Shown in pieces: positions 14,301-29,300 of a DNA stretch of 64,000 bases. This stretch comes from Phoronis australis (taxonomy: Eukaryota > Phoronida > Phoronidae). The DNA lies in assembly GCA_002633005.1 (NCBI GenBank), contig NMRA01000081.1, positions 1,011,631 to 1,075,630 of the forward strand, written 5' to 3'. Position 1 is the stretch's first letter; each line of letters begins with the position of its first letter. Made by a program: the position numbers and the translations under genes. The notes under the pieces were generated by a model, which made no database searches, had not been told where the DNA came from, and worked only from the letters and a program-made list of their open reading frames with translations.

Positions 14301-17300
14301 CTAAAAGGGGCTCTGTGAAGTGAAAATTTAGAAAATGGTCGACACAGTACCACCTCTAATGCGATTTCCCACAAGAACAATACATCTCGCGATTTTAACA
14401 TAACACATCGAGTGTGTTAATTTCATGTCGATCAGACAAAAAAATGTGACATATAGCATATGTACTAACAAAAAAACAAGCTTCATGACAAAGCAACAAA
14501 ACTGGAGAAATTTCACTTCACCAAGAAATAGTGGATATTCCACAATGTTGTGAAGAAGCCACCGAGCGAAGAAAAATTTGTTGATACAGTACAAAATAGA
14601 GACATTATTTCAAAGCAGATAATTCATTGACTCTGATTCTAGACTCAATGGCTGATTACATTGCTACATACAACACACCACTTTACTTACAGCTGATCCA
14701 GGTTTAGTGGGCGTGGCTCCAGGCAATGGTGTGATCACATGACCACCCTGTGGAGAGAACAAAGTAGCGTGAACTGCGAGTACTCTCACATGCTCTGTGT
14801 AGCTTTATACCTCAGTTAACACACGATATGTATAAATCGTGTAGCTTGTACATTAACTAAATACATATGATATATAAAGAGCTGTATGGGCTCGTTGATG
14901 GCCACACACCGGGGTAAATGTCATGACTAAAAATTTATTCTTCAAGAGCTATCAGGCTCATTTGTGCTGTTTGCTGACTCTGGTTTCTGCATGTCTGTAA
15001 ACTGCCATGCATGGGATGCCAGTCCATCACAGATTACTTCCTGGTCATTACAGGTTCTTACTTACACAAAATGGCTTGCCGAAGGTTAAGTGTCTTGTTC
15101 AAAGAAGTGTTCCAAAATATAACATGTGTGGAAACACAACTGGCAAAACACAACATATCGAACGTTGTTCGCTTATTTGTGTGCTCATAACCAAAATGTT
15201 TGAGGCACAATTCCATATTAAAGTTAATATGAAATTTAAGTTCAGTCACAATCAACACAACACAGAATGCTGACCCATCACAAGACATTACTTATGGACG
15301 TCACTACATTGCCACAAAGATGGATGATCATAAATGTCAGAACATATCAAGAGAAATCACTTCATCTGCAAGTCCAAATACATGTTACACTTCAACACAA
15401 GAGAATGCAAATGAATTCAGAAACCTGAGTGTTTAAGTCAGTCAGCAATCTTCAAATTTATAAATACTTCAACTTAAAAACCCGTTTTTTCTCCAAGAAA
15501 AGCTGCTGCCAAAATACTCCGATTTTACTAACCAAAACAATTTAATATTCACACCAGTTATTCAGTCCGTCTCCTTACCGTCTCAGTTTGCCAGAATGTG
15601 TCGACAACGGAGGCGTTTCCGTTACCAACAACATTGTGATACCACAGCCAGGCTTCAGGGTTAATGGGCTCCCCGACAGTGCCGAGGACCTTCAGAGATT
15701 CACGACTGTACCTGAGATGGGAGTAGACAAGACGAGTCATCACACAAAAACAACAGGGATGGAGAATTGTCTACACCAGTATTAATTAAATATTTATCTG
15801 CAGACGTTTTGACCATACTAAATGAATGTTCTTTCAAGACATCTGTCCACAAATTGGTGGATTAAGGGTTTCTTGAAATGATTTCTAAAATCTAAACTCT
15901 AACCTATTTACATTATCATCACACGTAAATAGGCAAACGGTTGGTACATAGACTTACAGCATCTCCACTTCCAAGGTGGTTTTAAGAAATTACATGTTTT
16001 CCTGAAAAATGAAATGACCAACAGGGAGGCCAAGGTAGTTGGTTATGCCTGAAAATGACCAGTGCTAGTCAAATTCTCATTACACACCTCTGTGAAAAAT
16101 TTCAACAACATTCATCAAATCGATTCATCTTGCGGGTGCACAAAAATCTTTCTTAAAAACACATTCCCTCCAACCCTATACAACTTCAGTATTTACAGTA
16201 CGTCACACAACAACTTACTTCTTCACATAATGGTCACCATACTTCATCAGTGACCTGATGGCTGTGGGGGCAGTGTAAAACTTGGTCACTTTGTATTTGT
16301 CTACAACAGCCCAAAAACGGCCCGGGTCGGGGAAAAAAGGTGTGCCCTCATACTGAAATCATACAAACAAAAGAATCATGGATGACCGACTTAACACAAA
16401 TATTGAGTATGGAATTGAACACAAATATCGTCATCTTAGATATGGATCAAGGATCTTGGCCCAATTTGCCTAGTAACCTTTGAATCACTTTCTAATTTGA
16501 CGAACTAATTGCTATACAACAGAAATAGAAATAAACACATGAACTGCAGAATCGTGATCCAACACTGTTCAAAACATTCGTTTCAATGATATAACAGTTT
16601 TACAATGTGCCGGTAATGTAAATAAGTACAGGGGTATGTTACTTGGACTAATGAAGCAGTATTATCCAGAAACATTTGACAGTCACTTATTCTCATCTTC
16701 ACAAAAACATTTACCACTCCCCTATTCATAAACAGCACACTTCTGATATAGGTATTTATATAATTCAGAAAAGAGCTATACTTGGGCCTAGTCAAGTCAA
16801 CCATTTGTGTGGTAACAGTACATTGTTCATGCATTACTCTCACCAGCAAACCCCACTGTTCCACAGACCCCAAACATAAGAACTCCCAGATAAAAGCAAA
16901 CACAATAATAGTTTGTGCTACTCAGATCCCAACAGTGTGGGTCATTTAATAACGCAGCATGAATTCACAGTAGATAAACCAATGGAAATTTGATTTAGTG
17001 TACATGATTGTACTTCGTTATGTGGAACAGGACCTGTGAAAATACTTGACAAATTTATGATCAGAAAGCACAAACGGTAAACTTCATTTTACACGAACAA
17101 CAACTGTCTGGTAGTTTTTATTTGTTCTGAGCTCACCCACCCACAATTTTTATTTCAAGTGCCTTCCCACCAAAACTGACTTTACTGGAACAGTCCTCAG
17201 CTGGATGCAAGTAAAGATTCTTACAATGATGCCTGTTGCTCCGTTGCCCAGAGGTCCGTAACAAATGTACGTGTGACCAGTAATCCAGCCTACATCAGCC

Positions 17301-20300
17301 GTACACCAGTAGACATCATCGTCATGGTAGTCGAATGAGTACTTGAACGTGGTCGAAGAGTACAGCATGTAACCTCCGATGGTGTGCAGCACCCCCTTGG
17401 GTTTGCCAGTAGAACCACTGAAACACGACGACTCTTGACTAATAAACTGGTATGAATCTAGGCAACTTGTGAATGACAAAACTTTTGAACAATGCTGTAA
17501 ATTACAAAGTAACCAAATATAGAAAACATATGGCAATATAAAATTCTAAACTTTTTTTAAAAAGCACAGATCATTGAGATCAGCAGTCTGTTGCATTAGT
17601 GTTACTTTTCATTCATGAGACGATCAGCCCACTGCCTTCAGACCATACAAAATCAACCACGAGAATTAGTACCAATTACGTGGTGTATAACATAAATATA
17701 GTGTCCTCAGCTCCCATTAAATGATGTATAACATATACAGAGGGTCCAAAGCTCACATTATCTGTATTGGACTGACAAGTTTTATTGCTGCATTATGTCA
17801 GCTCGCATTACCTGGTGTACAACATAAATAGAGGATCCTCAGCGTCCATCCACTCGGGTTCGCACTCATCACTGACATCATCAGTCATGAGGTCATGCCA
17901 CCAGAGGTCACGGCTAGCATCAACACGCGCCTGTAATCACCATGGTGACAGATGGTGAGTAGTAATATGCAAATCCATTATCTAAAATTAACTGACAGTA
18001 TCATACACTTCATAGAATTCATAACAATAAATTTATGGGACATTGACACTAAATAAAATCCATTCTTAGTCCCTACGCCACTACAATACAGGAAACACTC
18101 AGCCGTCATTCAAACTGACCAAACGACAAGGAAGTAAACACCATGGACATCCAAAAGCTTACATGGACATCCAACAACTGAATCATGTCAACCTCCCTGC
18201 CTCCCCCTCCCCCTTCACGTACTTGACAGAACCGCATATCCTGCCCCGAAGTGTCATGCCACAATGCATGATGTTTGTTAAGACCCTTCTACGACTGAAA
18301 TTGATTCTGACCTCAAGTGGAATTTCAGGCTGGCAAGAGGGATTTGAGATCTTTTTTGGAATGACTTGTAAGATGAGAATTAAGCTGACATTTGTCTCCA
18401 AAATCCACACACGGAGGGTCCTCATTAATGAATTTTGTGAAAAAAGGATGCACACCACCATGCACAAAACTCGTTGTAACAAACTAAGACAATTGTAAAC
18501 TCTGCTCACAGATAATTTACGACATGGTCGCTTGGCTGGTCTCTCCTCACACTCATCGTCACCAGCTGACCCGTTCTCTTCAAACACCATATCATGAGGT
18601 GGACTCAGATGACGTACCACGATGCAGGTCTCCACTGACTGTCCACTGAAAAGGGTGCAGAATATATTGGAGTATGGATAAATACAGTGAACTGAGGTGA
18701 TGTTAGTACTACCATGCATGTGCATTTTTGATAGCCCTTTATATGAAAGTGCATCATTTCAAAAAAACGGTGCTTTGGAGAACAGCGCATAAAGCACAGT
18801 CAGATAATTTCATATGAATCCGACCACCTATCTCTGGGATACGATGTTTCGAAGGTGGCCAAATTTGAACAGCTTTCTAGATCTACATAACCTTAAGAGT
18901 TGTTATTCTTCTTGGAATGATTGTGCAGTCATGTGTTTTGCAACACTATGCTATGTTAAGTTGATGTCCTGCAGGCAGTTGCTGTCACAAGGAAGTCATT
19001 GGCCACATCCCGAATTCAACTCTCCTCTTTCTTGAGAGTAGAAAAATGCACTGTATGAATTGAGAAAGTTTTTGAAAGGCTATGCTGCTAGATATTTCTG
19101 AGCTGACATAGACAAGAAAAGTATGATACATCATGTCCTACACCCTACTTGTCAATTGTTATCGTACAAAACGGCAAACCATAAAAAGCTGCTGGATCCG
19201 AGTTATCCAACTAAGATGGCTAAAATTCAAGTTAAACTGAACTTTTTGTATGTTATACGTCAAAAAGAATTGTGATATTTGATCCAGGTAAAAATATGTA
19301 AGGCCCATTGTCCATGCATTCTCTAACAATAATCACGGATCAGATTTTCCAGGGGACCCCCCAACTAAATTTTTTCAGTTACTTTTAGAGATTGCAATGT
19401 CACGCTTATTTAGGGAGTTTTATATCCGGATTAAAGATCATGATTTGTTTCAATGGATAAAATATAAAAGATTTCATTTTGGTGCAATTCAAATTTTAGA
19501 TATCTTATTCACCACCTTAAACTGCAATTTGAATGATGAATGTCAAAATAATTTTGATGTAAAACAGTGACAAGCACAGCGTAACATACAACTGTGGGAC
19601 ACTGTCCTACTAAATTGCCCATCAGAGCGAGTGATTGTCAAGGAATCGGGGGAGCTATGGGATGTGACTATTACATAATATATATTACGTGCGTCAGTGT
19701 AGAAGGATTGGTGAATATAAACAACCAGCACCAGGTTTGCCTGTTTCATACTCCAAGATATGACAGTAAACAAGTTACTTACACTTCAGCACAACGCTCC
19801 ATGGCTCCATCAGCTATTTCCTTGAGATTGATCAGTTTAGTCCCTCTGTAGACGCCATCTACAGGACATATAACATGTTAACGACATTATCAAATTGAAA
19901 CCGAAATACAAGTCACTGGAGTGTTTCCGGATGCTACGTTTTTGCATTATTTTACACAACCTAAATAAAAAGACGCATCGACTAAAGTATATGGTTGCAT
20001 CATCTCAGACAGAATTTTTGATCAATTGTTAAAAATAACAACCACCTGCTTTGCTATTTGGTTGTCCTATCATATTATGAATTGATAACAGTATTCCCCC
20101 CATCCCCCCGATGTTAGGTCATTTTGAGAAGCTTGGAAGTGTAAAGAAAACACTGTCACTACACAACATCCAACATCACTCGTGATAACAATCGTGCAAT
20201 AAATGAAAATAATAATAAAAACTCAAGACTTTACAAGGGAATATTAACTTTTTGACGGCATTTTTGGCACAATCTACTTCATAAAAATAATAACTTCTCA

Positions 20301-23300
20301 ACTTTGAAGAGCACAATCTACTTCATAAAAATAATAACTTCTCAACTTTGAAGAGCGACACAGCAATTAAGCTGTCTGAAAAAGTTGGCTGGTACAGGTA
20401 AGCTGTTCTTACTTCCCTGTTAAGATCACTGGTTTTAGTCACACTCCTGGTACAAAAGTGCCATTTGACTTGTCTGATGAGTCCAGAAACAGACAATAAC
20501 AGTACAATTACAGCGATTCAGCCAGTCAGACACAGGCTTAGCAGTGTATCACTTGCTCACAGTGACACACATCCAGTGTGATCAAACAATTTAGATTTCG
20601 CTTTGACAACATCGACTAAAAAGATTCAAGAGTTCGGAGATTGTAAAATATGCCAAATTGAACAGTCAAAAACTCCTTAAAATGTAGCATTCTGATTGAA
20701 GACAGTGTAAATCGCTGAAACCACTGCACAGTGAGAGGGAAAAGATTATCCATCTTGAACAGTAGTCGAGATTAGAGCTAAGCTAATAGGTGTCTAGCCA
20801 AATGGTGTGATCAGAACAGCTGATTCTTACTCTGATATTATCTTTTAATCATCACTTGATAAGGAGATGAAATAGCTGCCCAGTGACACGTACAATCATC
20901 TGCTTGAGATGCCAATGGAGAAAGCAAATGAATCGGGTTAAAAACCAAATCAAATCATAGCGAAAACCAACATCTCTGGTACAAGACTACTCAGCTTCTA
21001 ACTTACCCCCCGTGATGAGGACCTTGCATTTGGCATCGATAATCCTCTCAGCTAGCGAATCAGCAGAGAATCCCCCAAACTAAACAAAGGAAAAACAAAA
21101 GGAAAAGTCATAAACATGCACTAAAGGTTAAAAATAAGGTTTGCAGCTGCTGTGATTTAGTTTACTGCCATCTGTACGCAAGAATGTTCATGGGCAGCAC
21201 ACCATGGGGGGCTGGGGGGCTATAGGCCCCCACTTTTTTCAGTGCTGCACCACCCATGGTGTTAGTATGAGTTTTAAGTTGTCTTTTTAGTAGTTGGTTG
21301 ACCAAAATTTACAATGTGACAAGTTAACAGTAAACAACAGTACTGGAATTCGACTATTTTTGAAAAGGTGTTCGCTGTGAGCTTGAGACATACAGTCACA
21401 CTTTTCAAAATAAATATTTTAAGTGGCTATAAACCAACCTTAGATCACAAAAATTACTTTTCACTAAGTCCCCTTACTGATGAGAAAGTGGTCTCAAATT
21501 GCTCTTTTGCGAAATCTGAGGCGACTTCAGGGCTTCAAAACAAGTCCCAGTTGGTCATTGCTTGACCCCAGGTTCTGCAAGTTGACTTGCCATGCGGGGG
21601 GGGGGGGGGGGGGTCACTTTAGGTGCTGAGCAGGGTATCAAGCAATAAGAAACTGTTAATTTTTCCAAACCAACAAACCACTTCTCATCACAGGAAAAAG
21701 TTGAGATCCCATTTCTAGCAGTAAGGGTCTATATCAAAAGTTAGTTTCTTTGACAACACGGATTTATCTACCAAAGTTTCATCTAGGAATTGGCACTAGT
21801 AGCTATAGTATTGCATGTCTACACTCAAATATAACTTAAAAATCCTTCAACTTTGGTAAAAACACAATAAAACCGATCCGACCAAAAGAGGGAAATGAAA
21901 GGGAAACAGGTATAGCTAATACATATCAAAGCTGCATGACAACACATACGGTCAAACGTCGGTACGATAACCTGCCCCCATACTGAAGTTCACTGTGACC
22001 AAAGTAACTTGCATAGAATACATTTGCCTGGAGAATTATGGAATACTAGGTTATAAGTGAGGAACCTATTAAATACATACTAAACCAAGTAGGACTATAC
22101 TCAACTCAAATAGAAGAACACAACCGTGTATTAGGGAGTGGTAGGAGTGCGGTATGACAACACTGCACAGACAAGTTAAGTTCAAACCTGCCACAATCAG
22201 TAGTTCAGCGTTAGAGCAGAGGATTCGTTCTGATAGACTGGCGACACTGTAGCCACCAAACTAGAGAAAGAGAGACAGAGTGCGAGAAGATAGAAACGGG
22301 AGAGATGGGGAGTTGAAAAATGGTGAATTATGAAATGGATGCTTTATAAAGCATGGAATGACCACAAGATTAACACAAACTAATATCGGAAAAGAATGTT
22401 AAGCATGCAACTACATACTGATTAAACAGTTTTAAATAAGTACAATTACATCACAATTTTAGCCTCGAATGGCAGATACAACCGTGTAATAACCCATAAA
22501 GTTATCTCACTAGTGAGATAACATTTTGGCAGGAAACCGAGGCTGGATTCGAACCCGGGTCTCAAGAGTTTCGAGTCGCTGACTTTACCACTACACCACT
22601 CAGTGGCTGACGTCATCGAACGTGAAAATAGAATACTTAAATGAGCATGCGCAACAGTCGCATGTCCAGCAAAGGGCATTGCACCGACATTTATACGCTA
22701 TGAAACATAAGACGCATAATTTCCATAAAAACGATATTATAATTCAGTGAAATTTTTCTCTCATGTTCTCTCACTTGTAAATCACCGATCTCCAATTTGA
22801 ATGCGGGTATCGTGTAGTCGGGATCCTTTGACTTGAGCATTATAGTCAGTTACTAGTGGTAACCCACTTTAGCAGACGATATTTTCCCCGGTCGAAGTTT
22901 AGCGTGATAAAATGTGTAGTAAGCTATAATAGTTGCTAAACCTTAATTTATATATTCCCTTTATTTCTATTTTATTCAAATTTGCAATTGGTTTTGAGTA
23001 TATAAGCATTATTTGACAAAAATAGCTCGGCTTTTCTAAAAGGTCACGACCTCCGACCCCGGGCCTCTGACATAAAAAGTAGTTACAAAGCCGAGGCGAG
23101 TCGAGAAAGGTAGATCGATTCATTGCAATGTTTCTCGTTCAGTATGTGGTATAAATAGATTATTACATGTTCTCAGTCGGGCTCTAGATAAGGGTGATAA
23201 CGACTTCGTCATGTAATAATCTATATTCATGATAATGCTTAAATTCTACTATAGAATACAACAAATTTAAACTTTCAAGCATTTATTAAATAGGAATCAA

Positions 23301-26300
23301 AAAAATTAACAAGTGAAAGAAAACACACTCAAGAGAAGTTCTTTCACGTACATTCTACTTCCCTGCGAGTACTGTATCTTTGATGGGATCACACCAAAAT
23401 GTGTTTCAAATTATCTCAATATTATTGTATATGGCTCATAGCTGACATCAAACCTGCTGTACAACTTTCATCAAATCTGACAATAACCTTTCAAGGGTTT
23501 GTCAGTTAAAAATCATAACCATGCCGACTGATACAACCACTTTCAAAAGCGGTAATTATGGACTTCAATGTTATTGCCATTTTATTCAGTATTTCTAAAA
23601 AATTATTTAGCTCGAGTAAGCTTTATTTCAATCGCAGTGCCCGACTTGACAGCCTACAGGTCACCAATGCGACCTCAGACTGTGTTTGGCGACGTGGGAA
23701 AAATTTCAACTTGCCACGAAGTCGCCACTGCGATTCAAAGTCAGACAATAATTTCCCCTAAATTTGTTTCAAAATTCGTGTTGACTTTCAAACGTTAAAC
23801 TACTAACAATTTTCCTAGTTTCATTACCTTTGATTTACAATTGTTCTGTTTATGAAACAATGCATTTGGCAACACAGCAGTCAGCGCTCATCAAATGTAC
23901 TTAAATTACAACAGGAAGTAAACAGACAAAATTGTTTGGCAAAAATCGGGCAACATCGGTGAAATGTGCACCACCAGTGCATGCGATCGTCTGCGTTTTG
24001 TGTTCATTCATTGGCATTAAGAATTGAGTTAGATAATGAATGTACATAATTGATGGGGAGAAATTAGAGAGGTGCATATAAGACACTGGGGCACATTACG
24101 ACCGTACAACTTCTTTTTTAGTCAACAAATTTTACGCTGCATTGGCAACCTCAGAATTCATTTAGTGACCTGGGATTTTCAATTTTTGGTGACCTCAGAT
24201 TTCATTCGGTGACCTGGGATTTTTGCCAGGTCGCCAGATATAACTTGGCATTAAGCTAAGCTTCGAACGCTGAATCGTATATATTTTAAGATTTAATATA
24301 ACACGATCAAATTTTATACTGTAATTCTGAGGGGTATTAATAGTGTATCTGCAATAAACTTTATCACACCAGATGCCTATAAACTTGTAAACAAAACAAC
24401 ACTAGTGATCCACCACTTTGTGCCACCTGTTTGTATTAGGCAACCAAACACACCTGTGTGTTGAGCAATACTTACCGTAAACGTTCGGGTTAACGCCCTG
24501 GGCGGTTAAATTGGCAAACCCAAAAAATCGGGGGTGGGCGGTTAACCAGACGTGGGCGCTTAAACGTGAAACTTCAAAAAATCCAGGGTGGGCGGTTAAC
24601 CGAACATGGGCGCTTATTACGACAGACAAGCGCCCTGGGCGGTTAATCTTACCTCGTGATCTAAGTACCCACACCACACACGTAGTCGTAGGCCTACTCG
24701 GAACGCGTAGCACTTTTCAAAGAGCGTTATCGTTACGTCGCCACATGACGGGAAAAATGTCATAACAGCGGATGATCCTAACAAAGGTTATCATGCCCTC
24801 AGATTAGTTATTCACTATTAAATTTACAGAATTGCTGAGTAATAGCCCCGTGCCGTCCTGCGGTCTTGTTATTTAGCCCTGTAGTGTAGAGCGCAGACGA
24901 CCAGTAACTATTTCATCTTGCTAAAGTGCGCGCGTGCAAGCTTCATGTGTTGCAGAGGTCACAGCAGACATCAGATTTATGGTTACAGTCTCGTACTAGC
25001 TGCCAAGTTCATAGTCAGAGTGCAGTTTTAAAATTGGTTGTAATAAAAGTTTGAAAACCTTAATTCAGATGTTTTTTTTTGTGTTTGGGATGTTTATAGT
25101 CAACACTCCGTGACTCAATGACATTTTCAGCGTATGGTTCTGTGGCTTGCTGTTTTATCTCGACTGCCCGGCATTGCTCACTTGCCGTTGCGCCAAACAT
25201 GCTCGGCAAAGAAGTAGGCCCAAGACAAGAATCGGGGTTAAGCGGCCGTGTGCCACTCGTCAATCAAGAATAAAATTTCGAGCCACGGCATAAATATGTG
25301 ATAAAACGCTACAAAACAGCGATGTTTCAATTCATAAACGATCACCTTACCAAACTTCGTGGTGGAAAAACATTTATTTTTCATGCAAGATGTCCAGATT
25401 ATCCTATTTATATCACTTGCAATATTGCACTGCGGCACTGTTCGGTCCCGTTGTTAGCGCGCAATGTCTCAGTCGGCTGACAATCGTGACTTGGAAATGC
25501 CGTCAAGTAATATAACGGCCTCTTTCAATATGCATCTCGTTTTTTATGGCCAAAGATAGCGGCGGGATTCAGCACGCGCGTAGGGCCTACGTGCGAGTCA
25601 CCTGTCAATCACATGTTGGTGTCAAGGTAACATGCACTCCAAAGTGTGGGAACTTGCGCGCGTGCACCACTACAAAGTCACACATCAAAAGAGAATAGCG
25701 ACAGTCCTAAGTAACAGAAACGGGCGTGACTATATACTTTTAACCATTGTCTCATTTCTCTGGCCTGATTTTTTCGAATATATGTTTTATCAAGTGCACT
25801 GCAGACGAAAACTCAGCGCGGCAGACAAAGTCGCTGAAAGCGGAGGTTTTGACGCCGGCGGCGTTCTTAAACTTTGCAATCATGGGAAGAAAATAAAGTG
25901 ACAAAAACGTTCAAGTATTATGTTTTGAAGTGAGTCCATGACCCAAGACAATAACTTGTTACTTGTATAATTGCAATTCACATTGCTAAACCACTGCCTC
26001 GGAGGCCCGGCGTCGTTGCGCTCATTGTGATTATCGATCTTTTTCTAAAAGTCGGGGAATCGCGCGTTTCCTTAGCACTGGGCGCTAAATCTTCATTCTT
26101 TAAAAGTCGGGGATGGGCGCTTAACCAAGAGGTGGGCGCTTAAATGGAAATCTTCAAAAATCGCAGGGGGGCGCTTAACCGAGCAGTGGGCGGTTAAGTC
26201 GAAAATCCACCTAAAGTAGGGGGTGGGCGGTTAACTGAGCATGGGCGTTAACCCGAACGTTTACGGTAGTACAATGTAGGTGTACAGCTCAAGTTGGTAG

Positions 26301-29300
26301 TGTTGTTTACTACATAGTGTTATTAAGTAAGTAATGATTCACATGAACTTGAACTGTCTAACATGTTCAACATGAACACATGTCTTGTAATTACGATGCA
26401 AAATAGAAAGGATGAACTAGATGTGACTGAAGGTCGTTTATTCAAATAGAAATACAATGGCTGTATAAATATTTGTAAAGTTGTGTTCAACATCCATTGG
26501 GTTTCACTATAGGAATTTAGCTTCGAAGTACAATGTACTTATTGTTATTCACAGTGCAAACAAGGGTTCCAGATTCAATCACTTTCTCTAGCTTTTACTT
26601 GGTATGTAACAATCACTATAACAGTTTAACCATTCCAAAATTCAAGAAATAGGCATTAATTTTCAGGGCACCTATGATACAAAAACATATTGACATTCAA
26701 GATACTAGCAGATAACAGTCACATGGAAGTACTGAATTCTCAGAAGACCACAAATTGAGAAGAGATGTTAAAGCAGAGGTGTCTACAATGTTACATTGTT
26801 ATTGAAAGTCTCAAGGAAATGAAGCAGATGCTAAAGAAAATCAATTTTGTCAGAAATAAAATTAACAAGAAGGACAAGGGAAGCCTGCATCTCTAGTGCT
26901 TAACTATGTTACTGACTGACTTATCTAAGTATCAGTTCCAGTATATGACTTGAGTGAAACTGCACACTTGACAGCACGAAAGTCACCAGACAGGTATTAC
27001 TCTAGCAAAATGGCTATAATGTTGAGAGAAATAAGAAGAGATCTATTTTAAAATAAAAAACTTGAAAACACAAGCTAGTCCTCCAACAAGCTCCAAGCGC
27101 AGCAACCTAATGCATGCCAACATAATAACTTAAGGCTCAAAACAAAATCACAGTTGCGATCAAATTACCTATAACCAGAAGACGATAGTATTATAGAGCC
27201 TGAAGATGACCGAAAGAAAAATTTTCAAAAACAGCCGTAAAAGTGCCTTGATGCTAGCCAACATATCACACAAGAGCCTTCTTTGATACTTATCAACATA
27301 TCATACAAGTATCTTCACCCTTGCCAACATATCACACAAGCACCTTGATACTTATCAACATATCAACTTGTCAACATATCACGTGTCTTGACACTTGTCA
27401 AGATATCATACAAGTGCCATAATAGATGTCAACATATCATACAAGTGCCTTGATACTTGTCAACGTATCACAAAAACTTGATACTTGCCAAGTCATATCA
27501 CACAAGTACCTTGATACTTATCAACATATCACGTATCTTGATACTTGTCAACATATCACACACCTGCCTTGATATTTGTCAACATAACATCAGTCTTGTT
27601 TAAATGATGTAAAGATGGTTTAACTCCTTTAAAGTTGTTCAAACCTTAGCTTTTTACATTATTTATTTGATTGATTTTGAATAGTGCGAAATTGAAAGTA
27701 TTTACAACATTTTAGGAGTTTTCACAAAACTTATGATTTTTTCAAAAAAACATCAGTCACCACAAAGTAAAACTTTGACAAAAGTAGATGGTGTAAAACC
27801 ACGGTATAACGACTCATTTTCTTGTGATTATTGTAACAGTTAGAGAACGCAAAGACACATGGTTTTGGGGATTTTTAGTACCCGTATTAAAGACCATGAT
27901 TCGTTTTAAGGTATCACATTGTTAATAAACTTGAATAAAACCACCTTATTCACCAAACTCAGGTCCAGTAACTTTAAGGCATGAAAAAGCAAAACAAAAG
28001 GTAGTTCTAATAGGTTTCACAAAGCAAAAAGGCCGACTCTGAACATCATCAGAAATGGTATGACCTAATTTTTTGGTCGACGACTTCGTCGTCAGTTTTG
28101 ATGACCTCAGATCTTGTTTGGCGACCTGAAACTTTCACCAAATCTGACTTGGCGTCAAGCTAGATGTCAAGACAGGTGTCAAGCTAAGCGTCAAGCACTA
28201 GGCTTGAGAAGAACTGAGAGGTCATTATAGGTTCTGACCACGCCCACTATGTTGCCAGTCATGGCAGGTAACTTACAATTGCCAAAGTAACTACTACAAG
28301 GGAATTCCAGGCGATTTGTAGTAACCAATTTCAATTAAAACAAATTAAAAAACGGCCGAGGGTTTTGAACTCCAGATCATTGTCTTATAGCAACTTTAGT
28401 GTTAGGCATGGTGCACACGTGATTGTACGCAAGTGTGTTAGAGCACACCTGTGCTGATTTCTCGGCAATAGTCTGATATAACATGCCCATATTTTGAGAA
28501 CCAGTTTGATGTCCGTTATTCAGAGGAGAAAACTGGTTCTCAACAATTGGGCACATTATACCAAACCATTACCGATTTCTCATTCACTACAAGCACACGA
28601 TGCTGTTAACTGCAGGTCTTCTCCCAGTCTTCAAACTAAACGAAAGTCCATTTACTTACCACAATGGAATGTATGGCTCCAATCCTAGCACAAGCCAACA
28701 TTGCAATGACCAGTTCTAAAATCATCGGCATGTAAATGGCAACCCTGTCTCCCTTAACAACACCTGAAAATAAGCGCAAATCACAGGTATGATCGCACAT
28801 GAAGTAATAGAAAGTACTCATGAAAACAGGTTTAAACTAAGGAGCGGGTTTATGTTAAAAAATTTTTCCCAAAATTCATGGGCCATAATATTACATAGTT
28901 TCTTTAAATGGGCATTGCCAGAAAAAGACAACTTTAGATGCGAAAGGGTTAGTGATCTATGAATGTATTGCTGTGTTTGACAGTTAACTTTTCACCCAGG
29001 GCCCGGTTGAATTAAACAGTCCCAAATAGGGACTCAAGTAAAGTCCCTAAATCTATGCTGTATTTGTGGGCCTGTAAAAACACTGGTTGGCCTGTCTTAT
29101 GCTGTTTGAGCTACATTACTAAGTCAAGTTTTGGCTGTGATACAAAACAAGAGTGAACTCTACACTGTATTCTCAATATTATCGAAAATGAGTACGGATT
29201 TTTTCATGCAACACCCCTTATTGTTTTGACTGAACTAAGGGCTCACTTTTTAGTTATCTTATTAGAAAATGCCATTGGTCAAAGAAGAGCTTATAATGAA

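Noticed and set aside
18183-18725. A 180-residue ORF as a separate gene
   Set aside because: It is ACSS2 exon 6 (18510-18645) extended by open intron sequence on both sides. Exon borders are set by GT-AG sites and homology.
22500-22610. Functional tRNA gene on the minus strand
   Set aside because: A and B boxes are good, but the acceptor stem does not pair and the T-stem has mismatches.
25060-25901. ORFs in the TA-type element as a transposase
   Set aside because: No catalytic motif or family resemblance was seen; too short. Left as unrecognised content of the element.
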